Source: Gammaproteobacteria bacterium (GTDB lineage Bacteria > Pseudomonadota > Gammaproteobacteria > Steroidobacterales > GCA-2729495). Taken from it: a stretch of 38,866 nucleotides of DNA. Every line of letters begins with the position of its first letter. Positions within the stretch are counted from its first letter, which is position 1. Under the pieces are notes generated by a model. The model made no database searches. It saw only the letters and a list, made by a program, of their open reading frames with translations, and had not been told where the DNA came from. Below, one piece after another: positions 1 through 7,980 of the stretch. The stretch lies in the NCBI GenBank assembly GCA_029245525.1, contig JAQWPD010000054.1, positions 1 through 38,866 on the forward strand, read 5' to 3'. Made by a program: the position numbers and the translations under genes.

Positions 1-312
1 GGAGGTGAGTTCAAACCACAACAGCGATGTGTTTGGCTGAGCGCAAAACTTGCCGTACTGGTCGGCCAGCATGAGCTGTTGACGTTTTAGCGGCGGCTCG
101 GGAGCCCGCCAACGCAGTTCGCCAATAGGCGGGGCCGCAAATGGAATACCCTTAAAGGAAATAACACCGCCTTCCTTGGTTCCCTGCACCGGACCTTCGC
201 TGGTATCAACTTGCAGCTCGGGGACAGCCGTGCGCGAGCACCCTGCGGCACCAAGCGCAATGGAGGCGGACAAAATAAGCGCCAGGGTTATGGTTCTTGG
301 ACGAACATTCAT
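1..312 (-). CDS. Carboxylesterase type B family lipoprotein, N-terminal part only
   Basis: The reverse strand reads open for 104 codons from an ATG at 312 to the window edge, so the C-terminal part, including the catalytic residues, lies outside. The N-terminus is a hydrophobic signal peptide ending in a lipobox (A-A-G-C, Cys25), which predicts a lipid-anchored envelope protein. Residues 41-74 carry the hallmark start of type B carboxylesterases: GPVQGTKEGG followed by FKGIPFAAPPIGELRWRAP. Family members hydrolyse carboxylic esters with a Ser-Glu-His triad under an alpha/beta-hydrolase fold; here the triad cannot be seen. AAGG lies just before the ATG. Substrate is unknown. The family call is firm for the visible part; whether the full gene is intact cannot be judged. 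Confidence 0.85.
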   Translation of the reverse strand, partial: MNVRPRTITLALILSASIALGAAGCSRTAVPELQVDTSEGPVQGTKEGGVISFKGIPFAAPPIGELRWRAPEPPLKRQQLMLADQYGKFCAQPNTSLLWFELTS

Positions 313-393
313 GCCCTTATTCTGCCTTACTGCGGGGAGAAAAGGACCTCTTTTTGCAGAACTGAAAGGCGCATTGCTTTGTGCGACGCAGGG

Positions 394-750
394 CTAATGA
401 GAGGCCTCTTCGGGGTGCCATAGGTGCTTGTGCAGATCGACAGTGCCATCGCTGCGGAAGCTGACGCCCTCTTCTTCGAGCAACATGCGCTGTATTTCGA
501 CGGCGCCCGCTTTGGCACGCGGGCTGATGGCGCCTGCGGCGTTAATCACCCGCTGCCAGGGAACGGGGGTATCCTGAGGCAATCCCGCCAGCACCGCCCC
601 GACCTGTCTGGCGGCTCTGGGGCTGCCAGCATAGGCGGCGATCTGTCCATAGGTGGCAACACTGCCTGCGGGTATCAGACGAACCAACTGACAGACGGCG
701 GTGCGCAGAGGTGTGCTTGAGGCGAATTGATGCACAACGTTGTCTCGCAA
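394..750 (-). CDS. Alkyltransferase-like protein (ATL), MGMT-related DNA repair protein
   Basis: A 118-residue protein with the DNA-binding fold of O6-alkylguanine-DNA alkyltransferases. The active-site motif PCHRV is replaced by PWQRV (residues 64-68), so the alkyl-accepting Cys is Trp65. This substitution defines the ATL family (YbaZ in E. coli). Such proteins bind and flip O6-alkylguanine without repairing it and are known to hand the lesion to nucleotide excision repair. The helix containing ARQVG (residues 46-50) supplies the conserved Arg finger that replaces the flipped base. Size matches ATL proteins rather than full Ogt/Ada domains. The open frame begins with TTG at 750; a GTG at 733-735 is an equally possible start and neither has a clear ribosome site. 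It is followed leftward by the esterase gene after 81 bases. Confidence 0.88.
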   Translation of the reverse strand: MRDNVVHQFASSTPLRTAVCQLVRLIPAGSVATYGQIAAYAGSPRAARQVGAVLAGLPQDTPVPWQRVINAAGAISPRAKAGAVEIQRMLLEEEGVSFRSDGTVDLHKHLWHPEEASH

Positions 751-786
751 TAATTTAAAGGGCCGCGGGGCAGGTTGTATTGTCGC

Positions 787-1740
787 CTAGGGGCTCTCCA
801 GAGCACCAATGAGCTGCCGCACAGAGGCCATCTTGTGCTGGGTTAAATAATCACCAATCCCCCGATTAATATCAATGCACACCAGCGGGTCGTAAAACAA
901 AGCGGTGCCGATCCCGACTGTTGTTGCCCCGGCCAGCAGAAACTCGATGGCATCTGTTGCGTTGCAAATACCGCCTTGACCGATGATTGGCACATTGTGT
1001 TTGCGGGCCACCTCATAAACCTGTTTAACCTTCAGCAGAGCGATCGGCTTAATTGCCGGGCCAGACAAGCCGCCCTGGACGTTGCCAATTATCGGCCGGC
1101 GCTTTTCGATATCAATAGCCATGCCCATCATCGTGTTAATAACCGCCAAGCTGTCAGCGCCCGCCTCAATGCACCGGCTGGCGTTATAGGCGATGTCGGT
1201 TTGGTTGGGAGAGAGCTTTGCGATCAGAGGTTTGGTCGTGACGTTGCGGCACGCCTCAACGACTCTGGCAGACATATCAGGGTCATTGCCGAATGACACA
1301 CCGCCTTCTTTAACGTTCGGGCAGGAAATATTAATTTCAATGGCGTCGATATTGGAGTCGTTGAACCGCTTTGTGACATAGACATACTCTTCAATGGTCG
1401 AGCCGCAGGCATTTGCAATAAAGCGCGTCTCAGAGAAATCCAGATCTGGCAGAATGGTGTCCACGACAGTATCGACCCCGGGGTTTTGCAGGCCAATTGC
1501 GTTTAACATACCATCCGGCGTTTCATACACACGGTGGGGCGAATTGCCGTGGCGGAGCTTGCCGGTGGTGCCCTTGAGGCAAATTGCTCCGACATCCGTG
1601 TTCGAGAAACCTTCAATACGGGTGTATTCTTCGCCAAACCCTACACAGCCCGAAAGCAGCACTGTGGGCGACGCCAGCGGTAAACCGCAGAACTCTGTGG
1701 TCAGCCTGGGATCGAGCTTATTGGAGCCATCTGCGACCAT
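787..1740 (-). CDS. pyrD: Dihydroorotate dehydrogenase, class 1B catalytic subunit
   Basis: A 317-residue TIM-barrel flavoprotein of pyrimidine biosynthesis that oxidises dihydroorotate to orotate. Class 1 is shown by the FMN and substrate segment [16 protein letters not shown] (56-71) and [12 protein letters not shown] (78-89). [11 protein letters not shown] (137-147) carries the catalytic base Cys140, which replaces the Ser of membrane-bound class 2 enzymes. GQGGI (254-258) and [10 protein letters not shown] (271-280) form the phosphate-binding end. The motif set fits class 1B, which normally works as a complex with the iron-sulfur flavoprotein PyrK and passes electrons to NAD; no pyrK is in this window. 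Most gammaproteobacteria use class 2, so this is atypical. The start codon is only 4 bases from that of trmL on the other strand. Confidence 0.88.
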   Translation of the reverse strand: MVADGSNKLDPRLTTEFCGLPLASPTVLLSGCVGFGEEYTRIEGFSNTDVGAICLKGTTGKLRHGNSPHRVYETPDGMLNAIGLQNPGVDTVVDTILPDLDFSETRFIANACGSTIEEYVYVTKRFNDSNIDAIEINISCPNVKEGGVSFGNDPDMSARVVEACRNVTTKPLIAKLSPNQTDIAYNASRCIEAGADSLAVINTMMGMAIDIEKRRPIIGNVQGGLSGPAIKPIALLKVKQVYEVARKHNVPIIGQGGICNATDAIEFLLAGATTVGIGTALFYDPLVCIDINRGIGDYLTQHKMASVRQLIGALESP

Positions 1741-1744
1741 AACG

Positions 1745-2203
1745 ATGTTTAACCTTGTTCTCTATCAGCCCGAAATTGCGCCGAATACCGGCAATATCAT
1801 ACGCCTTTGCGCCAACACAGGCAGCAGTCTGCACCTGATTCATCCTTTAGGCTTTACTCTTGATGATAAGCGGATGCGACGAGCAGGCTTAGATTATGCC
1901 GAGTTTGCAGAAATGCATCAGCATGATTCGTTGGAGGAGTGCTTCTCGGTATTGCCGGGACGGGTGTTTGCGCTAACGACAAAAGCGACGTTGGCGCACT
2001 CTGAGCCCAATTTTGAACCCGGAGACAGCTTTATTTTCGGCCCCGAAACGCGCGGCTTACCGGTGGCTTTTCTTGAGTCGCTTAAGCCCGACCAACGCTT
2101 GCGTATTCCGATGTTCGCCGATAGCCGAAGTTTGAATTTGTCAAATTCGGCGGCGGTAATGATTTATGAGGCCTGGCGTCAGCAGGGTTACGCTGGCGGT
2201 TAA
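1745..2203 (+). CDS. trmL: tRNA (cytidine/uridine-34 2'-O)-methyltransferase TrmL
   Basis: A 152-residue SPOUT-class methyltransferase that methylates the ribose of the wobble base in tRNA-Leu isoacceptors using S-adenosylmethionine. The start [18 protein letters not shown] and the following RLCANTG are the typical N-terminus. The trefoil-knot cofactor loops are visible as FGPETRGLP (residues 97-105) and the C-terminal segment around [18 protein letters not shown]. The open frame extends 117 codons upstream, but that part lies antisense to pyrD and has no family similarity, so the ATG at 1745 is chosen; no good ribosome site precedes it. Its stop overlaps the gpsA stop from the other strand. 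In E. coli trmL is also near secB-gpsA, which supports the call. Confidence 0.92.
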   Translation: MFNLVLYQPEIAPNTGNIIRLCANTGSSLHLIHPLGFTLDDKRMRRAGLDYAEFAEMHQHDSLEECFSVLPGRVFALTTKATLAHSEPNFEPGDSFIFGPETRGLPVAFLESLKPDQRLRIPMFADSRSLNLSNSAAVMIYEAWRQQGYAGG

Positions 2204-3213
2204 TTGAACTCATCGCCACTGGGGCGGCTCATGAGACTTTCTGCCGCATCGTCGGTAGACATCCCTTCATAGAGCAGCTTGTATACGGCTTCACAAATAG
2301 GCATCTTCACGCCCATTGCTTGCGCGACGCCATGCACGGCTTTCGCCGCCTTCACGCCTTCTACAACTTGCCCGATTTCCTCCGAGATGTCTTCCATGCT
2401 CCTGCCCTTAGCCAGAGCCAGTCCCATGCGTCGATTGCGCGACTGGTTGTCGGTGCAGGTAAGCACTAAATCGCCCATGCCCGATAAGCCCATAAAGGTG
2501 GATTCTTTCGCGCCGAGCGCAATACCGAGGCGCGAGAGCTCCCGTAAACCACGGGTGATTAGTAGCACACGCGTATTAGCGCCATAGCCCATCCCATCCG
2601 ATAAACCCGTTGCTATAGCCAATACGTTTTTGATGGCGCCACCCACCTCCACCCCAATGATGTCGTCTGATGTGTAGGCTTTAAATGTTTTGCTGGTAAA
2701 TGCCCGTGAAAGATCATCGGCAAAGACCTCATCGGTAGCCGCAATAGTCATTGCTGTTGGCAGGCCATTGCCAACCTCTGTTGCGAAAGTAGGTCCGGAA
2801 ACAACAGCCAGCGGTATCGATGTGCCGAGCACCTCTTCGGCAACCTCGTGAGCCAGCTTGCCGGTGCTCAGTTCAAAGCCTTTGGTTGCCCAGGCGATGC
2901 GGGCATCGCTTCGTAACCATGGTTTTATCTGCTGCAGAACCAAACGGAATACATGGCTGGGCACCACCAAAAGAATGTCGCGATGTGCCCCGATATTTTC
3001 CTCAAGGTCTGCCGAGATACGAAGGTTTTTGGGGACCCTGATACCGGGCAGAAACCGATGGTTAACACGGTCAGTGGTGAGCGAGTCGATCACTTCCGGC
3101 TCCATGCCCCAGAGGCAAGCATCGGTGCCAGCGCGCGCCAGCTGAATTGCCAGCGCGGTGCCCCAGGAACCGGCGCCAATAACCGCAATTGTTTGTGTGT
3201 GCTTGCTGCTCAT
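2200..3213 (-). CDS. gpsA: Glycerol-3-phosphate dehydrogenase [NAD(P)+]
   Basis: A 337-residue cytosolic enzyme that reduces dihydroxyacetone phosphate to sn-glycerol 3-phosphate, the backbone of phospholipids. The N-terminal Rossmann fold has [11 protein letters not shown] (residues 12-22). The catalytic domain carries SGPTFA (139-144), the active-site Lys195 in VGGAIKNV, and [12 protein letters not shown] (211-222). Length is normal for the family. It is the last gene of a leftward run yibN-like, grxC, secB, gpsA, the same order as in E. coli, with 26 bases separating it from secB. Its TAA overlaps the TAA of the convergent trmL in a shared TTAA. Confidence 0.97.
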   Translation of the reverse strand: MSSKHTQTIAVIGAGSWGTALAIQLARAGTDACLWGMEPEVIDSLTTDRVNHRFLPGIRVPKNLRISADLEENIGAHRDILLVVPSHVFRLVLQQIKPWLRSDARIAWATKGFELSTGKLAHEVAEEVLGTSIPLAVVSGPTFATEVGNGLPTAMTIAATDEVFADDLSRAFTSKTFKAYTSDDIIGVEVGGAIKNVLAIATGLSDGMGYGANTRVLLITRGLRELSRLGIALGAKESTFMGLSGMGDLVLTCTDNQSRNRRMGLALAKGRSMEDISEEIGQVVEGVKAAKAVHGVAQAMGVKMPICEAVYKLLYEGMSTDDAAESLMSRPSGDEFN

Positions 3214-3239
3214 ACGCGTCGCCCCGGAAAATAGTGCGT

Positions 3240-3704
3240 TTAGGCCTGAGGCTTGCCGTGCTGTATTGATTGGGCATACAGCGCCTCGAAATTAATGGGC
3301 TGCAATACCAGCGGCGGAAAGCCTCCGCGGGTTGCTGTGGATGAAATGGTCTCACGAACATAGGGGAACAATGTGGCAGGGCAATGGGTGCCGATAATCT
3401 GGCCAAGCTCTTCCTTGTGGAAGCCCCGCATCTCAAATATACCGGCCTGATCAATCTCAATAAGAAAAACGGTTTGTTCGCCTCGTTTGGCATGGACGCT
3501 TAGGTGCAAAATGACTTCAAAGCGATTTTCTCCCAGTTCCCGATGCGAGTTTTTAATGTTGAGCTTGGTCTCCATCTCGGCATCAACTTGCTTAAATACC
3601 TCCGGTGTGTTCGGCGACTCAAATGAAAGATCTTTGATGTACATCTGGTGCAGTAAAAATTGCTTGCTTGCTGCATTGCTGTTTTCGGTAACGTTTTCGG
3701 TCAT
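3240..3704 (-). CDS. secB: Protein-export chaperone SecB
   Basis: A 154-residue acidic cytosolic chaperone, almost the same size as E. coli SecB (155). SecB forms a tetramer that keeps precursor proteins unfolded and delivers them to SecA. The early segment QFLLHQMYIKDLSFESPNTP (residues 15-34) is the standard conserved N-terminal strand, and the core FEVILHLSVHAK and the later HCPATLFPYVRE are also typical. The C-terminus is rich in Gln and Ala. The gene sits between grxC (11 bases upstream) and gpsA, so it is probably co-transcribed from a promoter ahead of the yibN-like gene. Confidence 0.97.
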   Translation of the reverse strand: MTENVTENSNAASKQFLLHQMYIKDLSFESPNTPEVFKQVDAEMETKLNIKNSHRELGENRFEVILHLSVHAKRGEQTVFLIEIDQAGIFEMRGFHKEELGQIIGTHCPATLFPYVRETISSTATRGGFPPLVLQPINFEALYAQSIQHGKPQA

Positions 3705-3715
3705 GGGTAATCCTG

Positions 3716-3976
3716 TTAGCGGCCGAGGCGCGAATCAAGTTCGCCGGCTTTTTCAAGGGCCGCCATATCATCATAGCCGCCGATATGCTCGTCATTGATG
3801 AATATTTGTGGAACCGTGGAGCGAGCCGAGCGAGCGATCATTTCGTCACGCAGAGCGGCCTCGCCGCCAATATTGATTTCGGTATAAGCGACGCCTTTCT
3901 TTTTGAGCAGCGCTTTCGCCGCGGCGCAGAAGCCACAGAAGGGCTTCGTGTACATAATGATTTTAACTGTTGGCAT
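3716..3976 (-). CDS. grxC: Glutaredoxin 3
   Basis: An 86-residue single-domain thioredoxin-fold protein that reduces disulfides or glutathione-mixed disulfides with glutathione. The redox motif is C14-G-F-C17, the cis-proline loop is T54-V-P56-Q-I-F, and the glutathione-binding IGGYDD is at 65-70. Dithiol glutaredoxins usually have CPYC; the Gly in place of Pro is uncommon and could shift the redox potential (inference). Size matches GrxC (about 83-87 residues). It lies between the rhodanese gene and secB with gaps of 14 and 11 bases, as in E. coli. Confidence 0.93.
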   Translation of the reverse strand: MPTVKIIMYTKPFCGFCAAAKALLKKKGVAYTEINIGGEAALRDEMIARSARSTVPQIFINDEHIGGYDDMAALEKAGELDSRLGR

Positions 3977-3990
3977 GAACAGGCCCTCCG

Positions 3991-4404
3991 TTAGCTGCGC
4001 TCGGTTGGCAGGTTATCCTGCTGCCAGCCGGCTATACCGCCTTTAAGGCTGAAACTGTTGTCAAACCCGGCTTTGCGCAATTCAGCCAGCGCGCGTGCGC
4101 TCTTGGCGCCATTTTCACAGACTAACAGCACGCCCTTGTTTGACTTGAGCTTCTTGCTGTTCGCCAGTTCTTGCGGGTTGAGGTTGAGCGCGTCAATGAG
4201 ATGCCCCTGTTTGAAGGCCTCGGGATCCCGCAGGTCAACCACGGTGGCGCCATTGTTAATAAGCCCGACGGCCTGCGGCGCTGAAATACTGCCCATCGCC
4301 TGCGATCTAAGTCGCAATTCGTTAAAAATAACGGCCAGCAGGCTGCCGACAAGAGCCAAGGCAAGCCAGATATTGGCGTTCGCAAATTCAATAAGTCTAT
4401 CCAT
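3991..4404 (-). CDS. Membrane-anchored rhodanese-domain protein (YibN-like)
   Basis: A 137-residue protein with one N-terminal membrane helix (about residues 11-28) followed by a single rhodanese domain (about 40-133). The domain has VVDLRDPEAFKQGHL (55-69) and the active-site loop VCENGAKSARA, with Cys96 as the likely persulfide-carrying residue, and ends in KGGIAGW. Rhodanese domains carry sulfane sulfur or bind thiolates; the substrate of YibN-type proteins is not settled. It is the first gene of the operon that continues with grxC, secB and gpsA, matching E. coli yibN. A good -10 box lies about 40 bases upstream. Confidence 0.9.
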   Translation of the reverse strand: MDRLIEFANANIWLALALVGSLLAVIFNELRLRSQAMGSISAPQAVGLINNGATVVDLRDPEAFKQGHLIDALNLNPQELANSKKLKSNKGVLLVCENGAKSARALAELRKAGFDNSFSLKGGIAGWQQDNLPTERS

Positions 4405-4444
4405 GGGAGATTCTGCTTCGATTTATGCTTAATTAAGAAGGGCA

Positions 4445-4472
4445 ATTATACCCTGCTTCATTTGATGGTGAA
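4445..4472 (-). promoter_or_regulatory. Predicted sigma-70 promoter for the yibN-like/grxC/secB/gpsA operon
   Basis: On the reverse strand a perfect TATAAT lies at 4450-4445. A weaker -35 element, TTCACC, lies at 4472-4467 with a 16-base spacer. Transcription would begin near 4438 and give a leader of about 34 bases. The -10 box is embedded in a short inverted repeat (AGGGC, GCCCT-like arms). This is a prediction from consensus only. Confidence 0.5.
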
Positions 4473-4521
4473 TGGTTGTGAGCGTGTTTCCGTCATCTTG
4501 TTATTGCCCTACACTCAGCGG

Positions 4522-5658
4522 ATGAAACCCCTCTTTAGCATCCTAATAGCGGTGGCCATTTTGTCGGGCGCCGCACAGGCAGAGCCGACAGAAGCAGAGG
4601 CACGGGCTGAATTAGAGGCGGTACGCCAGCAGATTCAGCAGCTGCAAAAGCAACGCCAGCGTGACGGCGAGAAGCTCAGCCAGGTCGAGCGCGACTTAAA
4701 AGACAGTGAAATTGCGGAACAGGGGGCTCGTAACGCGTTAAGCACAGTGCAGGCCGACCTAAAGACGGCGCAGAAGGCCAACACAACACTATTGGCGCAG
4801 CAGCGCAAGCAGCAAAGCGAGCTCACTGATATGCAGGCTGATCTGGCATCGCAGATGCGTCTTGCTTATATCCAGGGTCAGGAGCAATGGTTGAAGCTGG
4901 TTTTGAGCCAGCAGGACCCGGGTGTGATGGGGCGACGCCTTACCTGGTATGAGTATCTGACTCGGCAACGGACGGCGCTTATTGGCCAGGTGCAGAAGCA
5001 GTTGGTTGATTTGCAGCGGATTGCCGAGGAGCTTAAAGCTGAAGCGAAGCGCCTAACGGCGCTTGAGCTCAACCGCACAACGGCCCTTAATGAGGTCAAG
5101 GCGGCACGTGCAGAGCGCGAGAAGGCTGTGACAAAACTAAAAAAAGACGTGTCATCCCGGGAAGCTCAGCTCGCAGCGCTGACCAAGCAGGCAAAGGAGC
5201 TCGATAAACTGGTGATCGAGCTAGCCAGTGTATTGCCGGACATGCCGAGACTGCCTGCCGGGCCGTTCGCGAATCAGAAAGGCAAGCTGTCGTGGCCCGT
5301 GAAAGGCCGAGTGTTAAAGGGCTATGGTGAGCTTCGCAGTAGCGGGCAATTGCGCTGGAATGGCGTCTTAATTGCGGCGCCTTCGGGCAATAATGTTCGT
5401 GCGTTTTTTCATGGTCGGGTGATTTATGCAGACTGGTTGCAGGGGATGGGCTTGCTGATGATTGTTGAACACGGTGATGGCTACCTGAGCCTCTATGGGC
5501 ACAATCAGGAGTTGTTGCATGGTGTCGGCAGCTGGGTGCAGCCCAATGAGGTTATTGCCCGCGTCGGCGACAGTGGCGGTCAAGCAGAGCCGGCAGCGTA
5601 TTTCGAGCTGCGCAAAGCCGGCCAACCCATTAGCCCGGCCCCATGGATCAAAAAGTAA
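4522..5658 (+). CDS. envC: Murein hydrolase activator EnvC
   Basis: A 378-residue periplasmic protein. The start chosen is the ATG at 4522, because it gives a clean signal peptide (MKPLFSILIA...GAAQA, about 20 residues); an ATG 60 bases upstream would bury it. After the signal comes a long charged coiled coil (about 25-230) and a C-terminal LytM/M23 domain (about 260-378). In the LytM domain the zinc ligands of active peptidases are missing: RWNGVLIAAPSG stands where HxGxD is expected and AYFELRKAG where HFE is expected. That is the state known for EnvC, which activates amidases AmiA/AmiB at the septum rather than cutting peptidoglycan. It lies upstream of ctpA and a yibQ-like gene as in related bacteria; the usual upstream gpmI is absent. 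Confidence 0.92.
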   Translation: MKPLFSILIAVAILSGAAQAEPTEAEARAELEAVRQQIQQLQKQRQRDGEKLSQVERDLKDSEIAEQGARNALSTVQADLKTAQKANTTLLAQQRKQQSELTDMQADLASQMRLAYIQGQEQWLKLVLSQQDPGVMGRRLTWYEYLTRQRTALIGQVQKQLVDLQRIAEELKAEAKRLTALELNRTTALNEVKAARAEREKAVTKLKKDVSSREAQLAALTKQAKELDKLVIELASVLPDMPRLPAGPFANQKGKLSWPVKGRVLKGYGELRSSGQLRWNGVLIAAPSGNNVRAFFHGRVIYADWLQGMGLLMIVEHGDGYLSLYGHNQELLHGVGSWVQPNEVIARVGDSGGQAEPAAYFELRKAGQPISPAPWIKK

Positions 5659-5809
5659 GCCTTAAACCATTAAAAATGAACCGTTTTTATCAGATTTAAT
5701 GAAAGCATCTATGATCGGCTGAATGTTGGGTTTTGCGACACAGTCGCTGCGGCAATAGAGGTGAAATAGCTATTCTAATAGCCCGTTTTAGACTCTGGAC
5801 CCGCCGCTT

Positions 5810-7057
5810 ATGCGCACAGGCAACAAGACCGTTTTAACGTTAATTATTGGCGCAATGATTGGCTTTGCGCTCTCCTTTGGTTCCAGCGTACTTGCTCAGC
5901 TTGAGCCTGCCCGCGATCCGCTGCCATGGGATGAAGCCCGTTTGTTGACCGAGGTATTGGAGCGAGTCCGCCAGGAGTACGTTGAGCCGCTTGAGGATCG
6001 CGACCTTGTTGAGGGCGCGGTGCGTGGCTTAGTCACCGAGCTGGATCCTCACTCACAGTTTCTCGACAGCAACCAATACGAAGAAGTCCGGATCAACAGC
6101 AGCGGCAATTATTCAGGTGTCGGTCTTGAGATTAGTCTCGATAGCGATCGGGTAAATGTGGTGGCGCCTATTGCCGGATCACCGGCAGCCTTGGCCGGCA
6201 TCCGGGCGGGCGATCAAATTCTCACCATTAACAACCTCGATGTCAGCCCGGCCAACTCGAATAACGCGGTTGGCCTGATGCGCGGCAAGCCCGGCACCCA
6301 AGTGCACATTCGTATCGCCCGCAGTGGTGAAGCAGAGCCGATTGATTTCACCCTGACGCGCAGCCACGTCAAGGTCAAAAGTGTCAGCGCCAATTTGCTC
6401 GAGCCGGATTATGGCTACGTGCGGATCAGCCACTTTAGTGACACCACCTACGCGGATATGCTCGATGCCCTGAATGAACTGCAGCATGATAATCACGGTC
6501 AGCTTAAGGGCCTGCTGCTCGATCTTCGCAACAACCCGGGTGGCGTGCTAGCCGCAGCGGTTGACGTTTCCGATGCGTTTCTGGACGGCGGTACAATTGT
6601 CAGTGCGAGCGGGCGGGCTATCGATGCAAGTTTCACGCATGAAGCGAACCAGGGCGATTTGGCAGAGGGCGCCCAAATGATTGTTCTGGTGAACAAAGGC
6701 TCGGCATCGGCATCTGAAATTGTGGCCGGCGCGTTGCAGGATAATAACCGCGCATTGATTGCCGGCATGCGCACCTTTGGTAAGGGCTCTGTGCAAACGG
6801 TTATTCCCTTGTCCAGCGGCCGAGCCATAAAATTGACTACCTCGCTGTACTTTACCCCGTCAGGCGTCTCGATTCACGGCGAGGGCATTTCTCCTGACAT
6901 CCGCATTGAGGCCGATAAGGTGGCCGATATGCAGGCAGGCGTAAACAGCCATTTCACCAACAAAGCACTGGTGTTATTGCAGACCGATTCGCAGCTCCAA
7001 GCCGCGGTGAATTTTTTGAAAGAGCCCCGTCTTTTGCAAAGCCAGGTCGTTCACTGA
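5810..7057 (+). CDS. ctpA: Carboxy-terminal processing protease (S41 family)
   Basis: A 415-residue exported serine protease. Residues 8-30 form a signal peptide or anchor. A helical N-terminal domain (about 40-95) precedes a PDZ domain (about 100-185, with GVGLEISL and AGIRAGDQILTINN), and the S41 catalytic domain follows. The Ser-Lys dyad is Ser300 in GSASASEI and Lys325 in TFGKGSVQT, with Gln329 four residues after the Lys as in Prc. Such proteases trim or degrade envelope proteins from the C-terminus and often control peptidoglycan hydrolases, which fits the neighbour envC. The gap from envC is 151 bases, so it may have its own promoter. No strong ribosome site is visible before the ATG. 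Confidence 0.94.
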   Translation: MRTGNKTVLTLIIGAMIGFALSFGSSVLAQLEPARDPLPWDEARLLTEVLERVRQEYVEPLEDRDLVEGAVRGLVTELDPHSQFLDSNQYEEVRINSSGNYSGVGLEISLDSDRVNVVAPIAGSPAALAGIRAGDQILTINNLDVSPANSNNAVGLMRGKPGTQVHIRIARSGEAEPIDFTLTRSHVKVKSVSANLLEPDYGYVRISHFSDTTYADMLDALNELQHDNHGQLKGLLLDLRNNPGGVLAAAVDVSDAFLDGGTIVSASGRAIDASFTHEANQGDLAEGAQMIVLVNKGSASASEIVAGALQDNNRALIAGMRTFGKGSVQTVIPLSSGRAIKLTTSLYFTPSGVSIHGEGISPDIRIEADKVADMQAGVNSHFTNKALVLLQTDSQLQAAVNFLKEPRLLQSQVVH

Positions 7058-7136
7058 GCCTCGGGCCGGGTTGATTTGGCCCACACTGGTTTTGCGTTAC
7101 TAGGCGCTACCACCAAAACAGCGTAGTCTTCACGCT

Positions 7137-7949
7137 GTGAGCCGACTCCAATATTGCCGTTATGCATGCTTTCGCCTTAGCGGTTTTTTGGCGTTGGCGT
7201 TGAGCGCAGCGGTCTGCGCAGCGCCCCCTGCGGATCCGATGATCGCCATCATCATCGACGACCTTGGACAGCAGCGTGATTACAGCCTTGCCGTTACCCG
7301 CCTGCCCGGACCGGTCGCTTGTTCTGTGCTGCCGCACACGCCTTGGGCGGCACAAGTATCCGCGGCGGCCACCGCCTCAGGGAAAGAGGTGATGTTGCAC
7401 CTGCCTCTGCAGGCAATGGATATAAGTCGCCTCGCCGGCGTTGGCGAAATTAGTCTCGATAACAGTCGCCAGGAGTTGCAACAAATTCTTGCGGCGGACC
7501 TTGCGTCAGTGCCGAATGCGGTCGGTGTTAATAATCATATGGGCAGCTTAATTACACGACATCCTGGCCATATGGCGTGGTTGATGTCAGAGATCGCTGC
7601 GTATCAACATTTGTTTTTTGTCGACAGTTACACCACAGCCCAGAGTATTGCCGGCGACATGGCGGCCGACTATGGAATACCCGTAACCCGCCGAAATATA
7701 TTTCTGGATAACCAGTCCGGTGAAGACCAGTTGATGTACGAGTACCGTCGTCTGCTTAGCCTTGCCCGCAAGCAAGGTTCCGCTCTAGCTATCGGACATC
7801 CATACCCAGAAACAACAGCATTTCTGCAACGGGTTTTGCCGCATTTGCCCGATCAGGGCATACGGCTGGTGTCAGTGGCCGAATTAATTGCTTACCAGCA
7901 AGCGCTTCAGCCTGCCAAGGTCGGACCTGGCGAATCCGCGGGGTTATGA
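7137..7949 (+). CDS. Divergent polysaccharide deacetylase family protein (YibQ-like)
   Basis: A 270-residue protein with a signal peptide (cleavage near residue 28, after AVCAA). The start is GTG at 7137; no in-frame ATG gives a full signal peptide, and a 5-bp hairpin (AGCGT/ACGCT) directly precedes it in place of a ribosome site. The mature part is a (beta/alpha) barrel of the NodB-like superfamily: AIIIDDLGQQ carries the first metal Asp pair and NNHMGSLITRH (about residues 133-143) carries the His-containing second motif. Family members are predicted periplasmic deacetylases; the natural substrate is not established. The order envC-ctpA-yibQ is conserved in proteobacteria and suggests a cell-wall role. 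Confidence 0.85.
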   Translation: MSRLQYCRYACFRLSGFLALALSAAVCAAPPADPMIAIIIDDLGQQRDYSLAVTRLPGPVACSVLPHTPWAAQVSAAATASGKEVMLHLPLQAMDISRLAGVGEISLDNSRQELQQILAADLASVPNAVGVNNHMGSLITRHPGHMAWLMSEIAAYQHLFFVDSYTTAQSIAGDMAADYGIPVTRRNIFLDNQSGEDQLMYEYRRLLSLARKQGSALAIGHPYPETTAFLQRVLPHLPDQGIRLVSVAELIAYQQALQPAKVGPGESAGL

Positions 7950-7980
7950 TGCGGCAAGAGCGTCACAAGGAATGCTGAAC

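Noticed and set aside
1394-1744. 117-codon upstream extension of the trmL frame
   Set aside because: It lies antisense to pyrD and has no similarity to TrmL; the family N-terminus begins exactly at the ATG at 1745.
3071-3493. 140-codon reverse-strand frame spanning the gpsA and secB boundary
   Set aside because: It overlaps the starts and ends of two certain genes in another frame.
5659-5809. Terminator or promoter between envC and ctpA
   Set aside because: Only a 5-bp CTATT/AATAG inverted repeat and scattered AT-rich sequence are visible; too weak to call.
7063-7082. GGGCC/GGCCC stem after ctpA as a terminator
   Set aside because: Five-bp stem with a 10-base loop and no T run directly after it.
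7880-7980. Possible fluoride riboswitch before crcB
   Set aside because: The conserved core of that riboswitch could not be recognised in the leader, most of which is coding sequence of the preceding gene.
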